Below, piece after piece: positions 18,459-29,195 of a stretch of 64,000 nt of DNA. Source of the stretch: Gammaproteobacteria bacterium (lineage in GTDB: Bacteria > Pseudomonadota > Gammaproteobacteria > Pseudomonadales > Cellvibrionaceae); contig SEBU01000003.1 of the NCBI GenBank assembly GCA_004173475.1, forward strand, positions 372,001 to 436,000. The letters run 5' to 3'. Position numbers and translations under genes: made by a program. Positions within the stretch are counted from its first letter, which is position 1. The number at the start of each line of letters is the position of its first letter. The notes beneath the pieces were generated by a model, which had not been told where the DNA came from, searched no databases, and worked only from the letters and a program-made list of their open reading frames with translations.

Positions 18459-21260
18459 ATGTCCAGCACGTCAAAAAGTTTCAAGCACAATTTATGGCAA
18501 ATGATTTTTACGCCAGCCATTACAGTTACCCTTTTACTCTCGGTGTCTTTAGTTTCTTTTTGTCTGTACGAACTTTCAAAATTTGTTGACATGCGCGGCA
18601 GCGCAATGACTCGCAAAACGGCGCACCTGGTTTATCCATTCATTATTAAAAATGATGAAGCCACGGTGCAAACATTGTTAGATGGCTCGCTCGAAGACCC
18701 CTATATACGCGCCTTACACGTACAGCTGGACAAAGGTAAATCTTTTCACAGCGGACCAGAATTTTTACCGGTCAGCGATCTTGGCTTGGCTCCAAATAGA
18801 CTTATTCCTGTTCGCCACGAAACCCGCCGCACCATTTTATTTTCGCATCCGATCCTCAGTAAAGATGGAACCAATCCAGTCGGCTGGATTGAGGTTGAAA
18901 TGTTGTCATCCCCCTATATGGTTATCCATTACCAAACCATCCTGATCACTGTGGTGATTTCGCTAGGCTGCTTGTTAATGGCAGGATTTTTATCCGTGCG
19001 ATTGTTTAAAAATATCACGGAGCCATTGAACCATATCAAAGAAGTTATTAATCGGTTGGCCCAAGGTAAGTTGCAAACACGTGTGAACCCACAAAAAAGT
19101 CGAGAGTTTGTGCATCTCGCTAATGCTACAAATGATATGGCCGAGTCGCTGGAAATCGCACAACACGATTTGCAAAAACATATTGAGCAATCGACGCAGG
19201 ATTTAATCGAAACCATGGAAACGATTGAGATTAAAAATATCCAATTAGATATAGCACGCAAAGAAGCGATTGAAGCGAGTCGAATAAAGTCTGAATTTTT
19301 AGCTAATACCAGTCACGAAATTCGCACACCCTTAAATGGAATTTTAGGTTTTATCGGTTTGGTATTGAAAACAGATATCGACGAACAGCAAGAGGAGTAC
19401 CTGAACACTATACGAGATTCAGCGCAGGGCTTATTAACAGTGATTAATGGCATCCTCGATTTCTCAAAAATTGAAGCGGGTAAATTAACGCTGGAGTATG
19501 CCCCTCTACATTTACGACAAACCGTTGATGAAGCGCTCAATATTTTAGCGCCTGACGCCCACGAAAAAAACATTCAACTGATTTCACAAATTGCCCCGGA
19601 AATACCCACGCAACTTTTGGGCGACTCACTGCGATTTAAGCAAGTACTTTCCAACCTAATCAGCAATGCCATTAAATTTAGCGATCACGGTAATGTTGTT
19701 GTTCGTATCAATGTCATCGCCCGGCAGGAAACTCACCTCATGCTAAAAGTCAGCGTGAGCGACCAAGGCAAGGGATTAACCAGCGCCCAGCAAAATGATT
19801 TATTTAAACCTTTCTCTCAAACCGATTCATCAACCTCTCGAGAGCAAGGCGGAACAGGTTTGGGACTTGCGATTTGCAAAGGTTTAGTTGAACGCATGAA
19901 CGGAGAAATTGGTGTTGAAAGCCAGCTTGAGCAGGGCTCAACCTTTTGGTTTACCGCGCGCCTCGGCATTGATAAAAAGCATTTATCGGAAGAGGCACCA
20001 CCTAATCTTAAACCTTATCGCGCGCTTATCTGCAGTAATAATCCTGCAACCCTTGGACAATTGCAGTCACTCTTAAGCGAGTGGAATATGCGACAACTTG
20101 TGATCTCAGAATTACACGATATTTTTCCAAGTATTCGAAATGCGCGCAAAACAAATCCAATCAATGTTTTAATTTTGGATATAGCTGCCGATGAACGAAA
20201 AATACAACCGGCGCTACTCAATAATATCAGTGAGCAACTGGTAAATGAATTTGACTGTAAAGTTATTGCATGTTGCACCGCTGCACATCAACGTTTATTC
20301 CGAAACAATGGAAATAACGCAAATACAAATTTCATCAACAAGCCAATTAGCCATGACGCGTTACTTAAAACCTTGTGCGCTAATTTGGATGTTAATCTCA
20401 CAGACGGCGACAACAACAGTTCGTTGGAGAATACGAATGATAATCCCGCAACAGCTGTGTTGCTAGTTGATGATAATCCGGCAAACCTGCAGCTTGCGTC
20501 TGAATTACTGCGCGGTTTAAACACTCAGGTGGTGCAAGCTAGCAATGGTTTGCAAGCTATAGACGCCTGCAAGACGCAACAATTTGATGTTATTTTTATG
20601 GATATACAAATGCCGGGAATGGACGGGTTTGAAACAACAAAACGAATTCGCGAATTGGAAAAGGATACACAACGAACCCCTATTATCGCATTAACAGCTC
20701 ATTCACTGACGGAGCAAAAGGCGGAGCTATTAATCTCCGGAATGGATGATTGCATTAGCAAGCCCGTCAGCGAAAGTCAGTTGGCACATATCATCAACCG
20801 TTGGACATCTCTCAGCGGGAAAAAAAAAGTGGTTGTCGCGCCCGAAACGCCAAAAACTGTGGCGAAAGATCCATCGCTTTCTCATGAAGACCCTAAAGAT
20901 ATAAACACATCCGTTGACGTTAACCTTTGCTTGAAATTGGCCAATAACAAACCCTTACTTGCACGGGATATGTTAAAAATGATGCTTGACGGCCTTGCTT
21001 GCGAAAGAGCGCAAATAAACCATGCCGTTGATGAAGGTAATGACGCATTGCTCAATGAATTAATTCATCGGCTCTACGGCAGCAGTTGCTACTGCGGTGT
21101 GCCACGATTAAAAAGCATCAGCGGTTTCATAGATAAACTTTTACAGGCAAAGGAACTTAGCGATGCAAAAGAAGCAATACCATCTCTCAATAACGCTATT
21201 GACGATGTGTTGAGTTGGGGTGAGAAACGTAATCTTAACGAAGTGTTTGGTGTTAATTAA
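18459..21260 (+). CDS. gacS: GacS/BarA-type hybrid sensor histidine kinase
   Basis: A 933-residue tripartite kinase. Two membrane spans (about 18-38 and 160-182) enclose a periplasmic sensor, then HAMP, HisKA with the phospho-His near residue 286 ([15 protein letters not shown]), the ATPase domain, a degenerate receiver-like segment, a true receiver ([27 protein letters not shown] with the phospho-Asp) and a C-terminal HPt domain with His in [11 protein letters not shown]. This order matches BarA/GacS, which phosphorylates UvrY/GacA to drive the Csr/Rsm small-RNA switch. ATG 18459 has AGGA 7 nt upstream; ATG 18435 is also in frame. It is divergent from cysM, as in Pseudomonas, and its 3' end overlaps convergent recO by 8 bp. 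Confidence 0.92.
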   Translation: MSSTSKSFKHNLWQMIFTPAITVTLLLSVSLVSFCLYELSKFVDMRGSAMTRKTAHLVYPFIIKNDEATVQTLLDGSLEDPYIRALHVQLDKGKSFHSGPEFLPVSDLGLAPNRLIPVRHETRRTILFSHPILSKDGTNPVGWIEVEMLSSPYMVIHYQTILITVVISLGCLLMAGFLSVRLFKNITEPLNHIKEVINRLAQGKLQTRVNPQKSREFVHLANATNDMAESLEIAQHDLQKHIEQSTQDLIETMETIEIKNIQLDIARKEAIEASRIKSEFLANTSHEIRTPLNGILGFIGLVLKTDIDEQQEEYLNTIRDSAQGLLTVINGILDFSKIEAGKLTLEYAPLHLRQTVDEALNILAPDAHEKNIQLISQIAPEIPTQLLGDSLRFKQVLSNLISNAIKFSDHGNVVVRINVIARQETHLMLKVSVSDQGKGLTSAQQNDLFKPFSQTDSSTSREQGGTGLGLAICKGLVERMNGEIGVESQLEQGSTFWFTARLGIDKKHLSEEAPPNLKPYRALICSNNPATLGQLQSLLSEWNMRQLVISELHDIFPSIRNARKTNPINVLILDIAADERKIQPALLNNISEQLVNEFDCKVIACCTAAHQRLFRNNGNNANTNFINKPISHDALLKTLCANLDVNLTDGDNNSSLENTNDNPATAVLLVDDNPANLQLASELLRGLNTQVVQASNGLQAIDACKTQQFDVIFMDIQMPGMDGFETTKRIRELEKDTQRTPIIALTAHSLTEQKAELLISGMDDCISKPVSESQLAHIINRWTSLSGKKKVVVAPETPKTVAKDPSLSHEDPKDINTSVDVNLCLKLANNKPLLARDMLKMMLDGLACERAQINHAVDEGNDALLNELIHRLYGSSCYCGVPRLKSISGFIDKLLQAKELSDAKEAIPSLNNAIDDVLSWGEKRNLNEVFGVN

Positions 21261-21948
21261 ACAACTCGCGGCTCATTAAAGGTTTGTTACCAAGCAGAGG
21301 TTTTAATAAGTTACGTGTGATTCTCTTGGCTGTCAGTTTAACGTCCGTGTCGGATAATTCACGTTGCGCTATACAACAAATATGTTGCCCAGGAAATCGG
21401 GTATTAAATGCGGCTTCAGCCGGCGCCAGATAAAAACCGGCTTGCGTATCAAGGCAGTATGTAGAATCTGTTGCAACCGATTCGCCGGTTTTGGAATCAC
21501 ACGTAAAATCAATCCCATATCCCAATTCGGATAACAATTCTAATTCAAAATGACGAAGGATGGGTTCAAGATCCTTCTGTTCAGTGAGCGCCTGTAAACT
21601 TTTTTCGTAAAGAAAATAAGTGTTTACGTGCGAGTCTAATTCTGGAAGCAAGCGAACCAATAATTCATTAAGATAAAAACCACTGAACAAATATTTCGCT
21701 GACAACGAAAAATGCGCTCCTTCCGCCTCAAAATGCGTGAGCAACTTTAAATCTGTTTTACCTTGAAAGGAAATAAGTAGACGGTTGAAAGGATTCAATA
21801 AATTTCGTTTGGAGTTTTTGCGCGAACGCACACCGCGCGCCACTGTCGTTAAACGACCAAATTCAGGAGTGATAAAATCAACCAGCATACTTGTATCACG
21901 ATAGGGTCGCGTGTGTAGTACATAAGCGGGTTGAAGTTCAATATGCAT
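21253..21948 (-). CDS. recO: DNA repair protein RecO
   Basis: A 231-residue protein with the N-terminal OB fold (AYVLHTRPYRDTSMLVDFIT, GRLTTVARGVR) and a helical C-terminal domain (LRHFELELLSELGYGIDF). The zinc cysteines of some RecO proteins are not obvious. RecO works with RecR and RecF to load RecA on SSB-coated ssDNA in gap repair. It is the last gene of the lepA-lepB-DUF4845-rnc-era-recO run, 69 bp after era. pdxJ, often next in Enterobacteria and Pseudomonas, is absent; the convergent gacS-like gene follows with overlapping ends. Confidence 0.95.
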   Translation of the reverse strand: MHIELQPAYVLHTRPYRDTSMLVDFITPEFGRLTTVARGVRSRKNSKRNLLNPFNRLLISFQGKTDLKLLTHFEAEGAHFSLSAKYLFSGFYLNELLVRLLPELDSHVNTYFLYEKSLQALTEQKDLEPILRHFELELLSELGYGIDFTCDSKTGESVATDSTYCLDTQAGFYLAPAEAAFNTRFPGQHICCIAQRELSDTDVKLTAKRITRNLLKPLLGNKPLMSRELFN

Positions 21949-22017
21949 ATCGCGTCAACTTAACTCCGAGTAGGTGACGAATTAGATTCTTTTAATTGAA
22001 TGATATGGTCACGAACA

Positions 22018-22935
22018 TTATAAATCCAAATCATTGTAACCCAGGCTGCGTAGTGCACGTTCGTCGTCGGACCAGCCGGATTTAACTTTTACCCATAGCT
22101 TCAACATGATTTTCATATCAAATAATTTTTCCATATCTTTACGCGCATCAGTGCCGATTAATTTAATTCGCTCACCTTTGTCGCCGATCAAAATACGTTT
22201 TTGTCCATCGCGCTCCACGAGAATCAAGGCTGAAATATTGAGCAAATTGCCTTCCTGTTTAAATTCTTCAATCTCTACTGCCATCTCATAAGGTAATTCA
22301 TCACCCAGCTGACGGGTAATTTTTTCACGCACTATCTCGGCCGCCATAAAACGTGAACTTCGATCAGTAATTTGATCGTCGGGGTACATATGCATACCCT
22401 TTGGAATACGATCCATGATGAGCGATTCCAGACGGCCCAGATTAATATTCCGCAACGCGGAGAGCGGAATTATTTCTGCAACGTTTAATTTTTGCGATAA
22501 CTGTTCAAGATGCGGCAACAAACTTTCTTTATCGTCGATTTGGTCAACTTTATTTACGGCGAGAATAATAGGGCAATCCACATACTGCAGTCGTTCGGCT
22601 ACAGCTTGATCTTCTTCCGTCCAAATAAAACGGTCCACTAAAAACACCACGACGTCTACATCTTTCATAGCGGTACTAGCGGCGCGATTCATATATCGAT
22701 TGATCGCTTTCTGCTGTCCCAAATGCATTCCCGGAGTGTCGACAAACATAACTTGAACGTTACCTTCGGTTTTAATGCCAACCACATTGTTACGTGTTGT
22801 TTGTGGTTTTCGAGAAGTGATGCTAATTTTTTGACCGAGGATATGATTCAGTAGAGTGGATTTACCCACATTCGGGCGACCAACAATTGCAACATAACCG
22901 CAGCGAGTAGTTTGGGAATCAGAAGAATCTGACAT
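22018..22935 (-). CDS. era: GTPase Era
   Basis: A 305-residue GTPase with [15 protein letters not shown] (G1), TTRNN (G2), FVDTPGM (G3), NKVDQ (G4) and SALRN (G5), then a C-terminal KH domain with [19 protein letters not shown]. Era binds the 3' end of 16S rRNA and helps 30S maturation. ATG 22935 is chosen because AGG lies 8 nt upstream and the length fits E. coli Era (301); a TTG at 22953 is also in frame. It lies between rnc and recO in the classical order. Confidence 0.97.
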   Translation of the reverse strand: MSDSSDSQTTRCGYVAIVGRPNVGKSTLLNHILGQKISITSRKPQTTRNNVVGIKTEGNVQVMFVDTPGMHLGQQKAINRYMNRAASTAMKDVDVVVFLVDRFIWTEEDQAVAERLQYVDCPIILAVNKVDQIDDKESLLPHLEQLSQKLNVAEIIPLSALRNINLGRLESLIMDRIPKGMHMYPDDQITDRSSRFMAAEIVREKITRQLGDELPYEMAVEIEEFKQEGNLLNISALILVERDGQKRILIGDKGERIKLIGTDARKDMEKLFDMKIMLKLWVKVKSGWSDDERALRSLGYNDLDL

Positions 22936-23026
22936 AGAAAAACCTGGAAGCAAAATAAGAATAATTTAGGCAGGACATCGCGAAGAACTGGCCACTATTT
23001 GCAAAGTTTGCTTTAAGTATCAAAAC

Positions 23027-23752
23027 CTAAATACCTAATAAACGCAAAACTTCAGTCGCTGCGAGTTTTTCTGCCTCGCGACGATTACTCGCCTGCGCAC
23101 GTACAACTTGTTTTAATAACACAATGCGGCATTCAATAGTAAAAATTTGCGCGTGAGATTCGCCCGCTGCTTCAACTACATTATATTCCGGTAGTGGCTT
23201 ACCCAGACTTTGCAAATGTTCCTGTAAACGGGACTTGGCATCTTTAGCGGAGGTGTCAATTCTTAATGCACCTAAGCGATTTGCATACCAGCTCATTACG
23301 TGAGTGCGACAAATTTCAAAATTAGTTTCGGTGTAAATTGCACCTATAAGTGCTTCGACACAATCTGCAAGAATGGAATCGCGACTGCGCCCACCTGACT
23401 TCACTTCGCCCTCACCGAGAATTAAACAATCTCCCAATTCAAACTCACGCGCGATCTCCGCCAATGTCTCGCCTTTCACTAATTGGGAACGCAAGCGGCT
23501 TAGTTGGCCCTCGCGCACTTCACCAAAACGTTTGAAAAGTGCATCACCAATCACAAGATTTAAAATGGAATCGCCTAAAAATTCAAGCCGCTCATTGTTG
23601 TTAGCGCCATGGCTGCGATGCGTCAGTGCAAGCTGTAAAAGTGCTGGCGCTTTGAATTCGTATCCTAAACGCTGTTGCAAACGCAGGAGCTTATCGTTTT
23701 GTTGCACGGGAATCAGCCAAAGGCTTGCAACATAAGTTGGGCTGATCAGCAT
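23027..23752 (-). CDS. rnc: Ribonuclease III
   Basis: Cleaves double-stranded RNA in rRNA and mRNA processing. NNERLEFLGDSILNLVIGDA is the RNase III signature with catalytic Glu and Asp, ILADCVEALIGAIY supplies the second acidic pair, and the C-terminal dsRNA-binding domain spans KSRLQEHLQSLGKPLPEYNV to the end. The start is uncertain: ATG 23752 gives 241 residues, while GTG 23707 gives 226, closer to E. coli (226) and P. aeruginosa, and would overlap the DUF4845 stop by 17 nt. Neither has a strong ribosome site, so translation is probably coupled to the gene upstream. Confidence 0.95.
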   Translation of the reverse strand: MLISPTYVASLWLIPVQQNDKLLRLQQRLGYEFKAPALLQLALTHRSHGANNNERLEFLGDSILNLVIGDALFKRFGEVREGQLSRLRSQLVKGETLAEIAREFELGDCLILGEGEVKSGGRSRDSILADCVEALIGAIYTETNFEICRTHVMSWYANRLGALRIDTSAKDAKSRLQEHLQSLGKPLPEYNVVEAAGESHAQIFTIECRIVLLKQVVRAQASNRREAEKLAATEVLRLLGI

Positions 23753-24146
23753 CCAAATGATTTTGGAAACGCGCAACTACATCGATATTAGAAAATAAGT
23801 TCGTACGATTTTCGTAGTCAATAGTAATGAGTGTAGATTTTGATGAGCGATCAATTACGATATTTTCAGGACCCTTGCTAGTCACATTATTAATTAAATA
23901 AAAATTCATTATTTTCTTTTTTATTTCGGAGTCAGACATTTCATTAACTTTTGCTCCGGATTCACTCAAGGATTTAAGAGCTTTTTCCACATACATATTT
24001 TCTGAATACATGGGTACTAAACGAACTGCAAATATGGCGCAAAAACCTAAAACACCGATTACTATTATCCAACTAATAAGTGATAGACCGTTTTGCTTAC
24101 TTAAACTTTTTAGTTGAATGCTTTTTGCTTTATTTATTTGCTTCAT
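23691..24146 (-). CDS. DUF4845 family membrane protein
   Basis: A 151-residue protein between lepB and rnc, the standard place of DUF4845 genes in Pseudomonas and relatives. After a basic N-terminus comes the pseudopilin-like segment NGLSLISWIIVIGVLGFCAI, a single membrane helix, then a small periplasmic domain (RLVPMYSENMYVEKALKSL). No molecular role is known; genomic position suggests a link to secretion or RNA processing but proves nothing. ATG 24146 follows AGGTG by 6-7 nt. The stop overlaps the start region of rnc. Confidence 0.88.
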   Translation of the reverse strand: MKQINKAKSIQLKSLSKQNGLSLISWIIVIGVLGFCAIFAVRLVPMYSENMYVEKALKSLSESGAKVNEMSDSEIKKKIMNFYLINNVTSKGPENIVIDRSSKSTLITIDYENRTNLFSNIDVVARFQNHLDADQPNLCCKPLADSRATKR

Positions 24147-24168
24147 ATGGCACCTGTTAACTTTAGAA

Positions 24169-25041
24169 TTATTTAACAACACCTACGTTACTAAAACTCG
24201 GAATACTGAAGAACTCTTCCCAGTGCATCCACACGGCGAAGGCTTTGCCAACTATTGCGTCCTCGGAAACTGTACCCCAAACGCGACTGTCGCCGCTGTT
24301 ATCTCTGTTGTCACCCATCATGAAATAATGCCCCTCTTCTACAACCCAACTCCCGTTGATGCCGAGTGAACTTGGTTGATCGCATTTTTGCATTTTATGA
24401 GTCACACCCAACAAGTCTTCATTCACAAGAGTCATCTGCTGACGCATAGCCATGCAGGGTGAGCCCATTTCTGGAAAACCTTTTCTGACAAATTCTTGCT
24501 TCACTTCTACGCCATTTAAGTAAAGCACATTATTCGTATAACGAACTTTATCGCCTGGCAAACCTATAACACGCTTGATGAAATACGTTTTAGGTTGGTG
24601 AGGCGGGAAGAACACCATGACATCGCCACGCTTTGGCTCGCTAACTGGAATAAAGGTTTTGTTAAGCACAGGCACACGCAGACCATAAGCAAATTTATTT
24701 ACCAGGATGAAATCACCTACCTGTAAGGTAGGAATCATTGACCCCGACGGAATTTGAAAGGGCTCAACCAGAAACGAACGTAGGAAAAAAACAATAAATA
24801 AAACCGGGAAAAAGGATTTGGCGTATTCAACAAGAACAGGTTCTTTAGACGCTTCCGCCCTTGCGCTCTCATAGGCCATTTTTTTATTGCCATCAGCAAG
24901 TTCGACGGGTTGGTATTGCTGTTCAACAGTGGCGACCCTACTTTTACGCGAGCTAGCGAGGAACAGTATGTCTATTAGCCAAATGACGCCGGTGACCAGT
25001 ACCGCAAGGGTAAGAATTAACGGAAGATTAATACTGCTCAT
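24169..25041 (-). CDS. lepB: Signal peptidase I
   Basis: A 290-residue inner-membrane serine protease that removes signal peptides. Two N-terminal spans lie around residues 5-27 and 75-92 (VLFIVFFLRSFLVEPF). The catalytic Ser is in QIPSGSMIPTLQVGD and the general-base Lys in TYFIKRVIGLPGDKVRY; box E GDNRDNSGDSRVWG is intact. Its position after lepA and before DUF4845-rnc is the conserved one, making it the housekeeping copy. A second, shorter signal peptidase gene lies 3.4 kb away at 28405. Confidence 0.97.
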   Translation of the reverse strand: MSSINLPLILTLAVLVTGVIWLIDILFLASSRKSRVATVEQQYQPVELADGNKKMAYESARAEASKEPVLVEYAKSFFPVLFIVFFLRSFLVEPFQIPSGSMIPTLQVGDFILVNKFAYGLRVPVLNKTFIPVSEPKRGDVMVFFPPHQPKTYFIKRVIGLPGDKVRYTNNVLYLNGVEVKQEFVRKGFPEMGSPCMAMRQQMTLVNEDLLGVTHKMQKCDQPSSLGINGSWVVEEGHYFMMGDNRDNSGDSRVWGTVSEDAIVGKAFAVWMHWEEFFSIPSFSNVGVVK

Positions 25042-25128
25042 GAATAATGATGACCTGTTTTATACTCGTTGAATGACAGTAACAGAACCGGGCCTTGATT
25101 CTCTAAAGCAAGGCCGAGTCGTAATGAA

Positions 25129-26928
25129 TTAGGAGTCTATTTTTAGTACGGCAAAAAATGCTGCCTGTGGAATCTCAACGCTCCCCACTTGCTTCATACG
25201 TCTTTTACCAGCTTTTTGTTTTTCCAATAGTTTTTTCTTACGGCTAGCATCTCCGCCATAACATTTTGCCGTCACATCTTTGCGCAAAGCTTTTACAGTG
25301 GAGCGCGCTACGATTTGCCCGCCAATGGCCGCCTGAATGGCTACGTCATACATCTGGCGAGGAATCAGCTCTTTCATCTTATCGGTCAATGAATGTCCCA
25401 TTCTTTGCGCCTTGTCGCGATGGACAATGATCGCAAGCGCGTCCACTTTTTCGCCATTGATTAACACATCCAGACGCACAAGATTAGCTGGCTCAAACCG
25501 AACGAAACTGTAATCCAATGAAGCATAACCACGGCTTACAGATTTCAATCGGTCGAAGAAATCGGTAACCACTTCATTCATCGGCAACTCATAACGTACA
25601 CGTACTTGCGAGCCGGTAAATTGTAAATCCTTCTGTACACCACGCTTGTCGATACAGAGCGTAATCACGTTACCTAAATGTTCTTGCGGCACTAAAATAT
25701 TGGCTTCCACGATCGGTTCACGCATTTCCTCAATCGCTCCTGGGTCAGGCAATTTGGAAGGGTTATCAACATAGATAACGTCACCGCCGCGCTTTTCGAT
25801 TTCGTAAACTACGGTTGGTGCTGTGGTGATTAAATCGAGATCGTATTCCCGCTCCAAACGCTCCTGAATGATTTCCATATGAAGCATGCCTAGGAAACCG
25901 ACGCGGAAACCAAAACCTAGCGCGTCTGAACTTTCCGGCTCGTAGAATAGCGAAGCATCGTTCAACGTAAGCTTGGCCAAGGCGTCGCGAAAGTCCTCGA
26001 AGTCATCAGAACTTATAGGGAACATACCCGCATAAACTTGCGGTTTGATTTTTTGGAAGCCTGCAAGCGCTTCAACATCTGGCGTTTGCGAATGGGTAAT
26101 CGTATCGCCAACAGGCGCACCTTGAATATCTTTAATACCGGCAACTACAAAGCCTACTTCGCCAGCTCTGAGCTCTTTCAACTGAGTGAGTTTTGGACTG
26201 AATACCCCTACTCCATCCACAATTTGTGGCTTGCCAATAGTTTTGGCGATGATTTTGTCTTTAAGTTTTAAAGTGCCTTGTTTGACGCGAACCAAGGACA
26301 CTACACCAAGATAATTATCGAACCACGAGTCGATAATCAAGGCTTGCAAAGGGGCATCGACGTCGCCCTGAGGTGGTGGAACAAGGCGCACCAGCTCTTC
26401 CAGTACATCTTCCATACCCATACCGGATTTGGCAGAGCAGCGCACTGCTTCGGTAGCATCAATACCGATAATGTCTTCAATTTCTTGGGCAACCCGGTCA
26501 GGTTCTGCTTGAGGCAAATCCATTTTGTTAAGAACAGGAATTACCTCTAAACCTTGTTCGATAGCGGTATAACAATTAGCTACGGATTGCGCTTCAACAC
26601 CTTGACCTGCGTCCACTACCAATAAGGCACCTTCGCACGCCGCCAGGGATCTCGACACTTCATAGGTGAAGTCCACGTGGCCTGGAGTATCGATGAAGTT
26701 GAGCTGATAGGTTTTACCGTCACGTGCTTTGTAGTGAAGAGTTACGCTGTGAGCCTTGATGGTAATGCCACGTTCGCGCTCCAGATCCATAGAATCGAGT
26801 ACTTGCGCCTCCATTTCACGATCACTCAAGCCACCGCACATTTGAATGAAGCGGTCAGCAATGGTGGATTTACCGTGGTCAATGTGGGCAATAATAGAGA
26901 AATTACGGATATGGCTTAGGTCAGTCAC
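25129..26928 (-). CDS. lepA: Elongation factor 4 (back-translocase)
   Basis: A translational GTPase with AHIDHGKST (G1), [10 protein letters not shown] (G2), DTPGHVDF (G3), NKMDLP (G4) and the LepA-specific C-terminal domain ending [13 protein letters not shown]. The GTG at 26928 (reading [20 protein letters not shown]) gives 599 residues, identical to E. coli LepA and matching the Pseudomonas start; an upstream in-frame start at 26997 would add 23 unlikely residues. EF4 binds stalled or misassembled ribosomes and influences 30S biogenesis. It heads the lepA-lepB-DUF4845-rnc-era-recO run. Confidence 0.97.
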   Translation of the reverse strand: MTDLSHIRNFSIIAHIDHGKSTIADRFIQMCGGLSDREMEAQVLDSMDLERERGITIKAHSVTLHYKARDGKTYQLNFIDTPGHVDFTYEVSRSLAACEGALLVVDAGQGVEAQSVANCYTAIEQGLEVIPVLNKMDLPQAEPDRVAQEIEDIIGIDATEAVRCSAKSGMGMEDVLEELVRLVPPPQGDVDAPLQALIIDSWFDNYLGVVSLVRVKQGTLKLKDKIIAKTIGKPQIVDGVGVFSPKLTQLKELRAGEVGFVVAGIKDIQGAPVGDTITHSQTPDVEALAGFQKIKPQVYAGMFPISSDDFEDFRDALAKLTLNDASLFYEPESSDALGFGFRVGFLGMLHMEIIQERLEREYDLDLITTAPTVVYEIEKRGGDVIYVDNPSKLPDPGAIEEMREPIVEANILVPQEHLGNVITLCIDKRGVQKDLQFTGSQVRVRYELPMNEVVTDFFDRLKSVSRGYASLDYSFVRFEPANLVRLDVLINGEKVDALAIIVHRDKAQRMGHSLTDKMKELIPRQMYDVAIQAAIGGQIVARSTVKALRKDVTAKCYGGDASRKKKLLEKQKAGKRRMKQVGSVEIPQAAFFAVLKIDS

Positions 26929-27048
26929 AGGCGATAAATACTTTATGAGGTTGAGGAGAGTAGGCTGAAAATCAGGGCTACCGTGATTGGGCGGCATTCT
27001 AGCTTATTTAGAGGACTATGCGTACCTATTCAAATTTGTCGTCAAGCA

Positions 27049-27083
27049 CAAAAAAATGGCGCGCCTTTAGGGCGCGCCATTTC
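27049..27083 (-). terminator. Terminator after the DUF2789 gene
   Basis: GGCGCGCC arms with a TTTAG loop, extended by AT pairs, are followed on the minus strand by a T-run of seven. It lies 16 bp past the DUF2789 stop. Confidence 0.9.
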
Positions 27084-27098
27084 AATTTCATTGATCGA

Positions 27099-27323
27099 CT
27101 AATCACGCAGTAAACAATTAAGCTCGTCGACAACCTCTTCCCAGTCTGAGTATGGTTGACGCGCTTCACGCAAAAAAGCCGCTTGCTCTGCAGTCCAAAA
27201 ACTTGCACTTGCCAAGGGCTCCGCCTGAGGTAACGGACGATAGCGTTCGATAAATGCCTCTATCTCACTGTCAGAGTTTGGCAGACCTAATTTGGCAAAT
27301 AAATCTTTCAGCGAATACAACAT
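27099..27323 (-). CDS. DUF2789 family protein
   Basis: A 74-residue acidic cytosolic protein. The pattern LKDLFAKLGLPNSDSEIEAF, HRPLP-like YRPLP, ASFWTAEQAAFLREA and SDWEEVVDELNCLLR matches the small DUF2789 family found in Pseudomonas and relatives, for which no function is known. AGGAGGC lies about 7 nt upstream of the ATG. It is a single-gene unit with its own strong terminator. Confidence 0.85.
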   Translation of the reverse strand: MLYSLKDLFAKLGLPNSDSEIEAFIERYRPLPQAEPLASASFWTAEQAAFLREARQPYSDWEEVVDELNCLLRD

Positions 27324-27403
27324 GGCAGCCTCCTAAAAACAATCGCACTATCAACAAGCTAGGGTCTTAGCATACATTGAACAAGCAAAACTTTCTGTGC
27401 TTT

Positions 27404-28303
27404 TTAACGGCTTGTGTGCAGCTGTTCCAGTAACGCATCTTTTTCTTGCCAGATCTTATTCACCCAAGCCTGAAAATAATTTCGAAATTCGGCGTCATCA
27501 CTGTAGTCGCCCAGCATTTCTTGTGGAATGGGCAGCTGACGCACATGAACATTAATTTCCTTCACCCTACCGCAAGCATACTCCCAATAACTTGGACGCC
27601 CCTGAGGATAATAAATAGTCACGTCAAGTAGACTGTGAAGCTGTCCGTCCATTGCCGCGAGCGTGAATGCGAGCCCTCCTGCTTTTGGCATTAATAAATA
27701 TTTGTAGACTGACTTTTGTTGTTCATATTTCTGGAGGGTAAATCGTGTGCCTTCCAAGAAATTAATAATGGTGACCGGATTATGGCGAAACTTTTCACAG
27801 GCTTCGCGCGTTTTTTCAATATCCTTACCTTTTAACGAAGGATTCTTTGCAATCTCCGCTTTGCTATAGCGGCGCATAAATGGAAATTCCAATGCCCACC
27901 ATGCCAATCCCAAAAGCGGTACCCAGATTAGGGATTGTTTTAAAAAAAACTTCAGATAAGGAATGCGGCGATTAAATATCCGTAGGAGCACCAGAATATC
28001 CACCCAGGATTGGTGGTTGGCAATCATCATGTACCAATCATCGACACTCAAACCATCAACCAGATCAAGATTCAATTTGGTCGGCAATAATAACGATTGA
28101 TGGCGCGCATTGGCGTCCATCCAATGGCTGGCTAGCCAATCCAGCCAGCCATTACACAGCACCCGCCAGGGTGAGAATGGTAAAAGCAATTTTAATAAGG
28201 CCAAGGGCAATAATGGAATCATGACTATTACCGTCAGGACGACAAATAAAAAAGTAACGAGAAGGCCCAAACATTTGCGCACAAACGCAGTTAATAACGA
28301 CAT
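27404..28303 (-). CDS. 1-acyl-glycerol-3-phosphate acyltransferase-like protein (YihG-type)
   Basis: A PlsC-domain protein of about 299 residues with N-terminal membrane helices (LLVTFLFVVLTVIVMIPLLP). The acyltransferase motif is NHQSWVD (the family NHx4D), with FMRRYSKAEIAKNP, NFLEGTRFT (motif III) and MPKAGGLAF (the Pro motif) following. Lysophosphatidate acyltransferases add the second acyl chain in phospholipid synthesis; the YihG branch affects acyl composition. ATG 28303 is chosen because it is followed at once by the conserved N-terminus; a GTG at 28363 is possible. It is divergent from the second signal peptidase gene. Confidence 0.87.
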   Translation of the reverse strand: MSLLTAFVRKCLGLLVTFLFVVLTVIVMIPLLPLALLKLLLPFSPWRVLCNGWLDWLASHWMDANARHQSLLLPTKLNLDLVDGLSVDDWYMMIANHQSWVDILVLLRIFNRRIPYLKFFLKQSLIWVPLLGLAWWALEFPFMRRYSKAEIAKNPSLKGKDIEKTREACEKFRHNPVTIINFLEGTRFTLQKYEQQKSVYKYLLMPKAGGLAFTLAAMDGQLHSLLDVTIYYPQGRPSYWEYACGRVKEINVHVRQLPIPQEMLGDYSDDAEFRNYFQAWVNKIWQEKDALLEQLHTSR

Positions 28304-28404
28304 AGAAGTAATGTGATGTAAGTGAACTTTGAGGATGAAAGCCTGTCTTTCATCTGGTGTCACTATTGTAACAGTTTGTCGGCGAATAATTTCATGGAGA
28401 ATAT

Positions 28405-29049
28405 ATGAAGCAGAACTTGAATAGTTTTTGGCGTGAAAATAAATCCTTTTTTATTTTTTTAGCGCTAATGTTTATGTTTCGAAGTGCGTGCGCCGATTGG
28501 AATACAGTTCCCACGGGCTCGATGAATCCAACAATTATTGAAGGTGACCGCATCGCCGTCAATAAATTAGCCTACGATTTACGAATCCCCTTCACCCATA
28601 TCTCACTGGTAAAATTTTCAGACCCGCAACGTGGCGACATCGCCGTATTCGATTCAAAAGTCTCCGACAAACGATTGGTAAAGCGTGTTATCGGAGTTCC
28701 GGGTGACACAGTTGCTATGATAAATAATAAGCTGGTTATTAACGGTGTAGCGGTTAATTACGAAACGACGGCTAACACTACTGATCAAATAGAAGATTTA
28801 TTTGGCGTTACTCATGTCGTTCGGTTTCAACAGTTAAACGATAACTCCTTTGCGAATTTCCCCACTACCATTGTGCCCGCAGATCATTATTTAATGCTTG
28901 GGGACAATCGCGATATGAGCGCCGACTCTCGCGTGATTGGCTTTGTACCGCGCAATGAATTTGTAGGACGGTCGCGTGCAGTTGTAATGTCGCTCAATTA
29001 CGAAAAATTTTACCTGCCTCGCGTGGAAAGATTTTTTAAAAGTTTGTGA
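28405..29049 (+). CDS. Second signal peptidase I, short form
   Basis: A 214-residue S26A protease with one N-terminal span (FFIFLALMFMFRSACADW). It has the catalytic Ser in VPTGSMNPTIIEGD, the Lys in KRLVKRVIGVPGD and box E GDNRDMSADSRVIG, so it should be active. Compared with the housekeeping LepB (24169-25041) it lacks the first membrane span and the cytoplasmic loop. P. aeruginosa also has two signal peptidases with separate roles; this copy may serve a subset of substrates. The ATG is preceded by GGAGAATAT. It stands alone, convergent with the deoxyribonucleotidase gene. Confidence 0.92.
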   Translation: MKQNLNSFWRENKSFFIFLALMFMFRSACADWNTVPTGSMNPTIIEGDRIAVNKLAYDLRIPFTHISLVKFSDPQRGDIAVFDSKVSDKRLVKRVIGVPGDTVAMINNKLVINGVAVNYETTANTTDQIEDLFGVTHVVRFQQLNDNSFANFPTTIVPADHYLMLGDNRDMSADSRVIGFVPRNEFVGRSRAVVMSLNYEKFYLPRVERFFKSL

Positions 29050-29112
29050 GATGATGTTTGTCCGGGCATCGCTTTTCATGGAAAATAAAATCCAGTTAAC
29101 ATTAAGCTACAC

Positions 29113-29160
29113 ATGACAGTCGAAGAACTAAGTCTATAACTATAAAACCTCGACTGTCAT
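29113..29160. other. Inverted repeat ATGACAGTCGA / TCGACTGTCAT
   Basis: Perfect 11-bp arms at 29113-29123 and 29150-29160 with a 26-nt AT-rich loop lie between the convergent signal-peptidase and nucleotidase genes. No U-run follows. It could be a weak bidirectional terminator or a protein site. Confidence 0.5.
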
Positions 29161-29195
29161 AGCCAAGGAAAAAAATTTTGCTAAATTCCTTGCCC

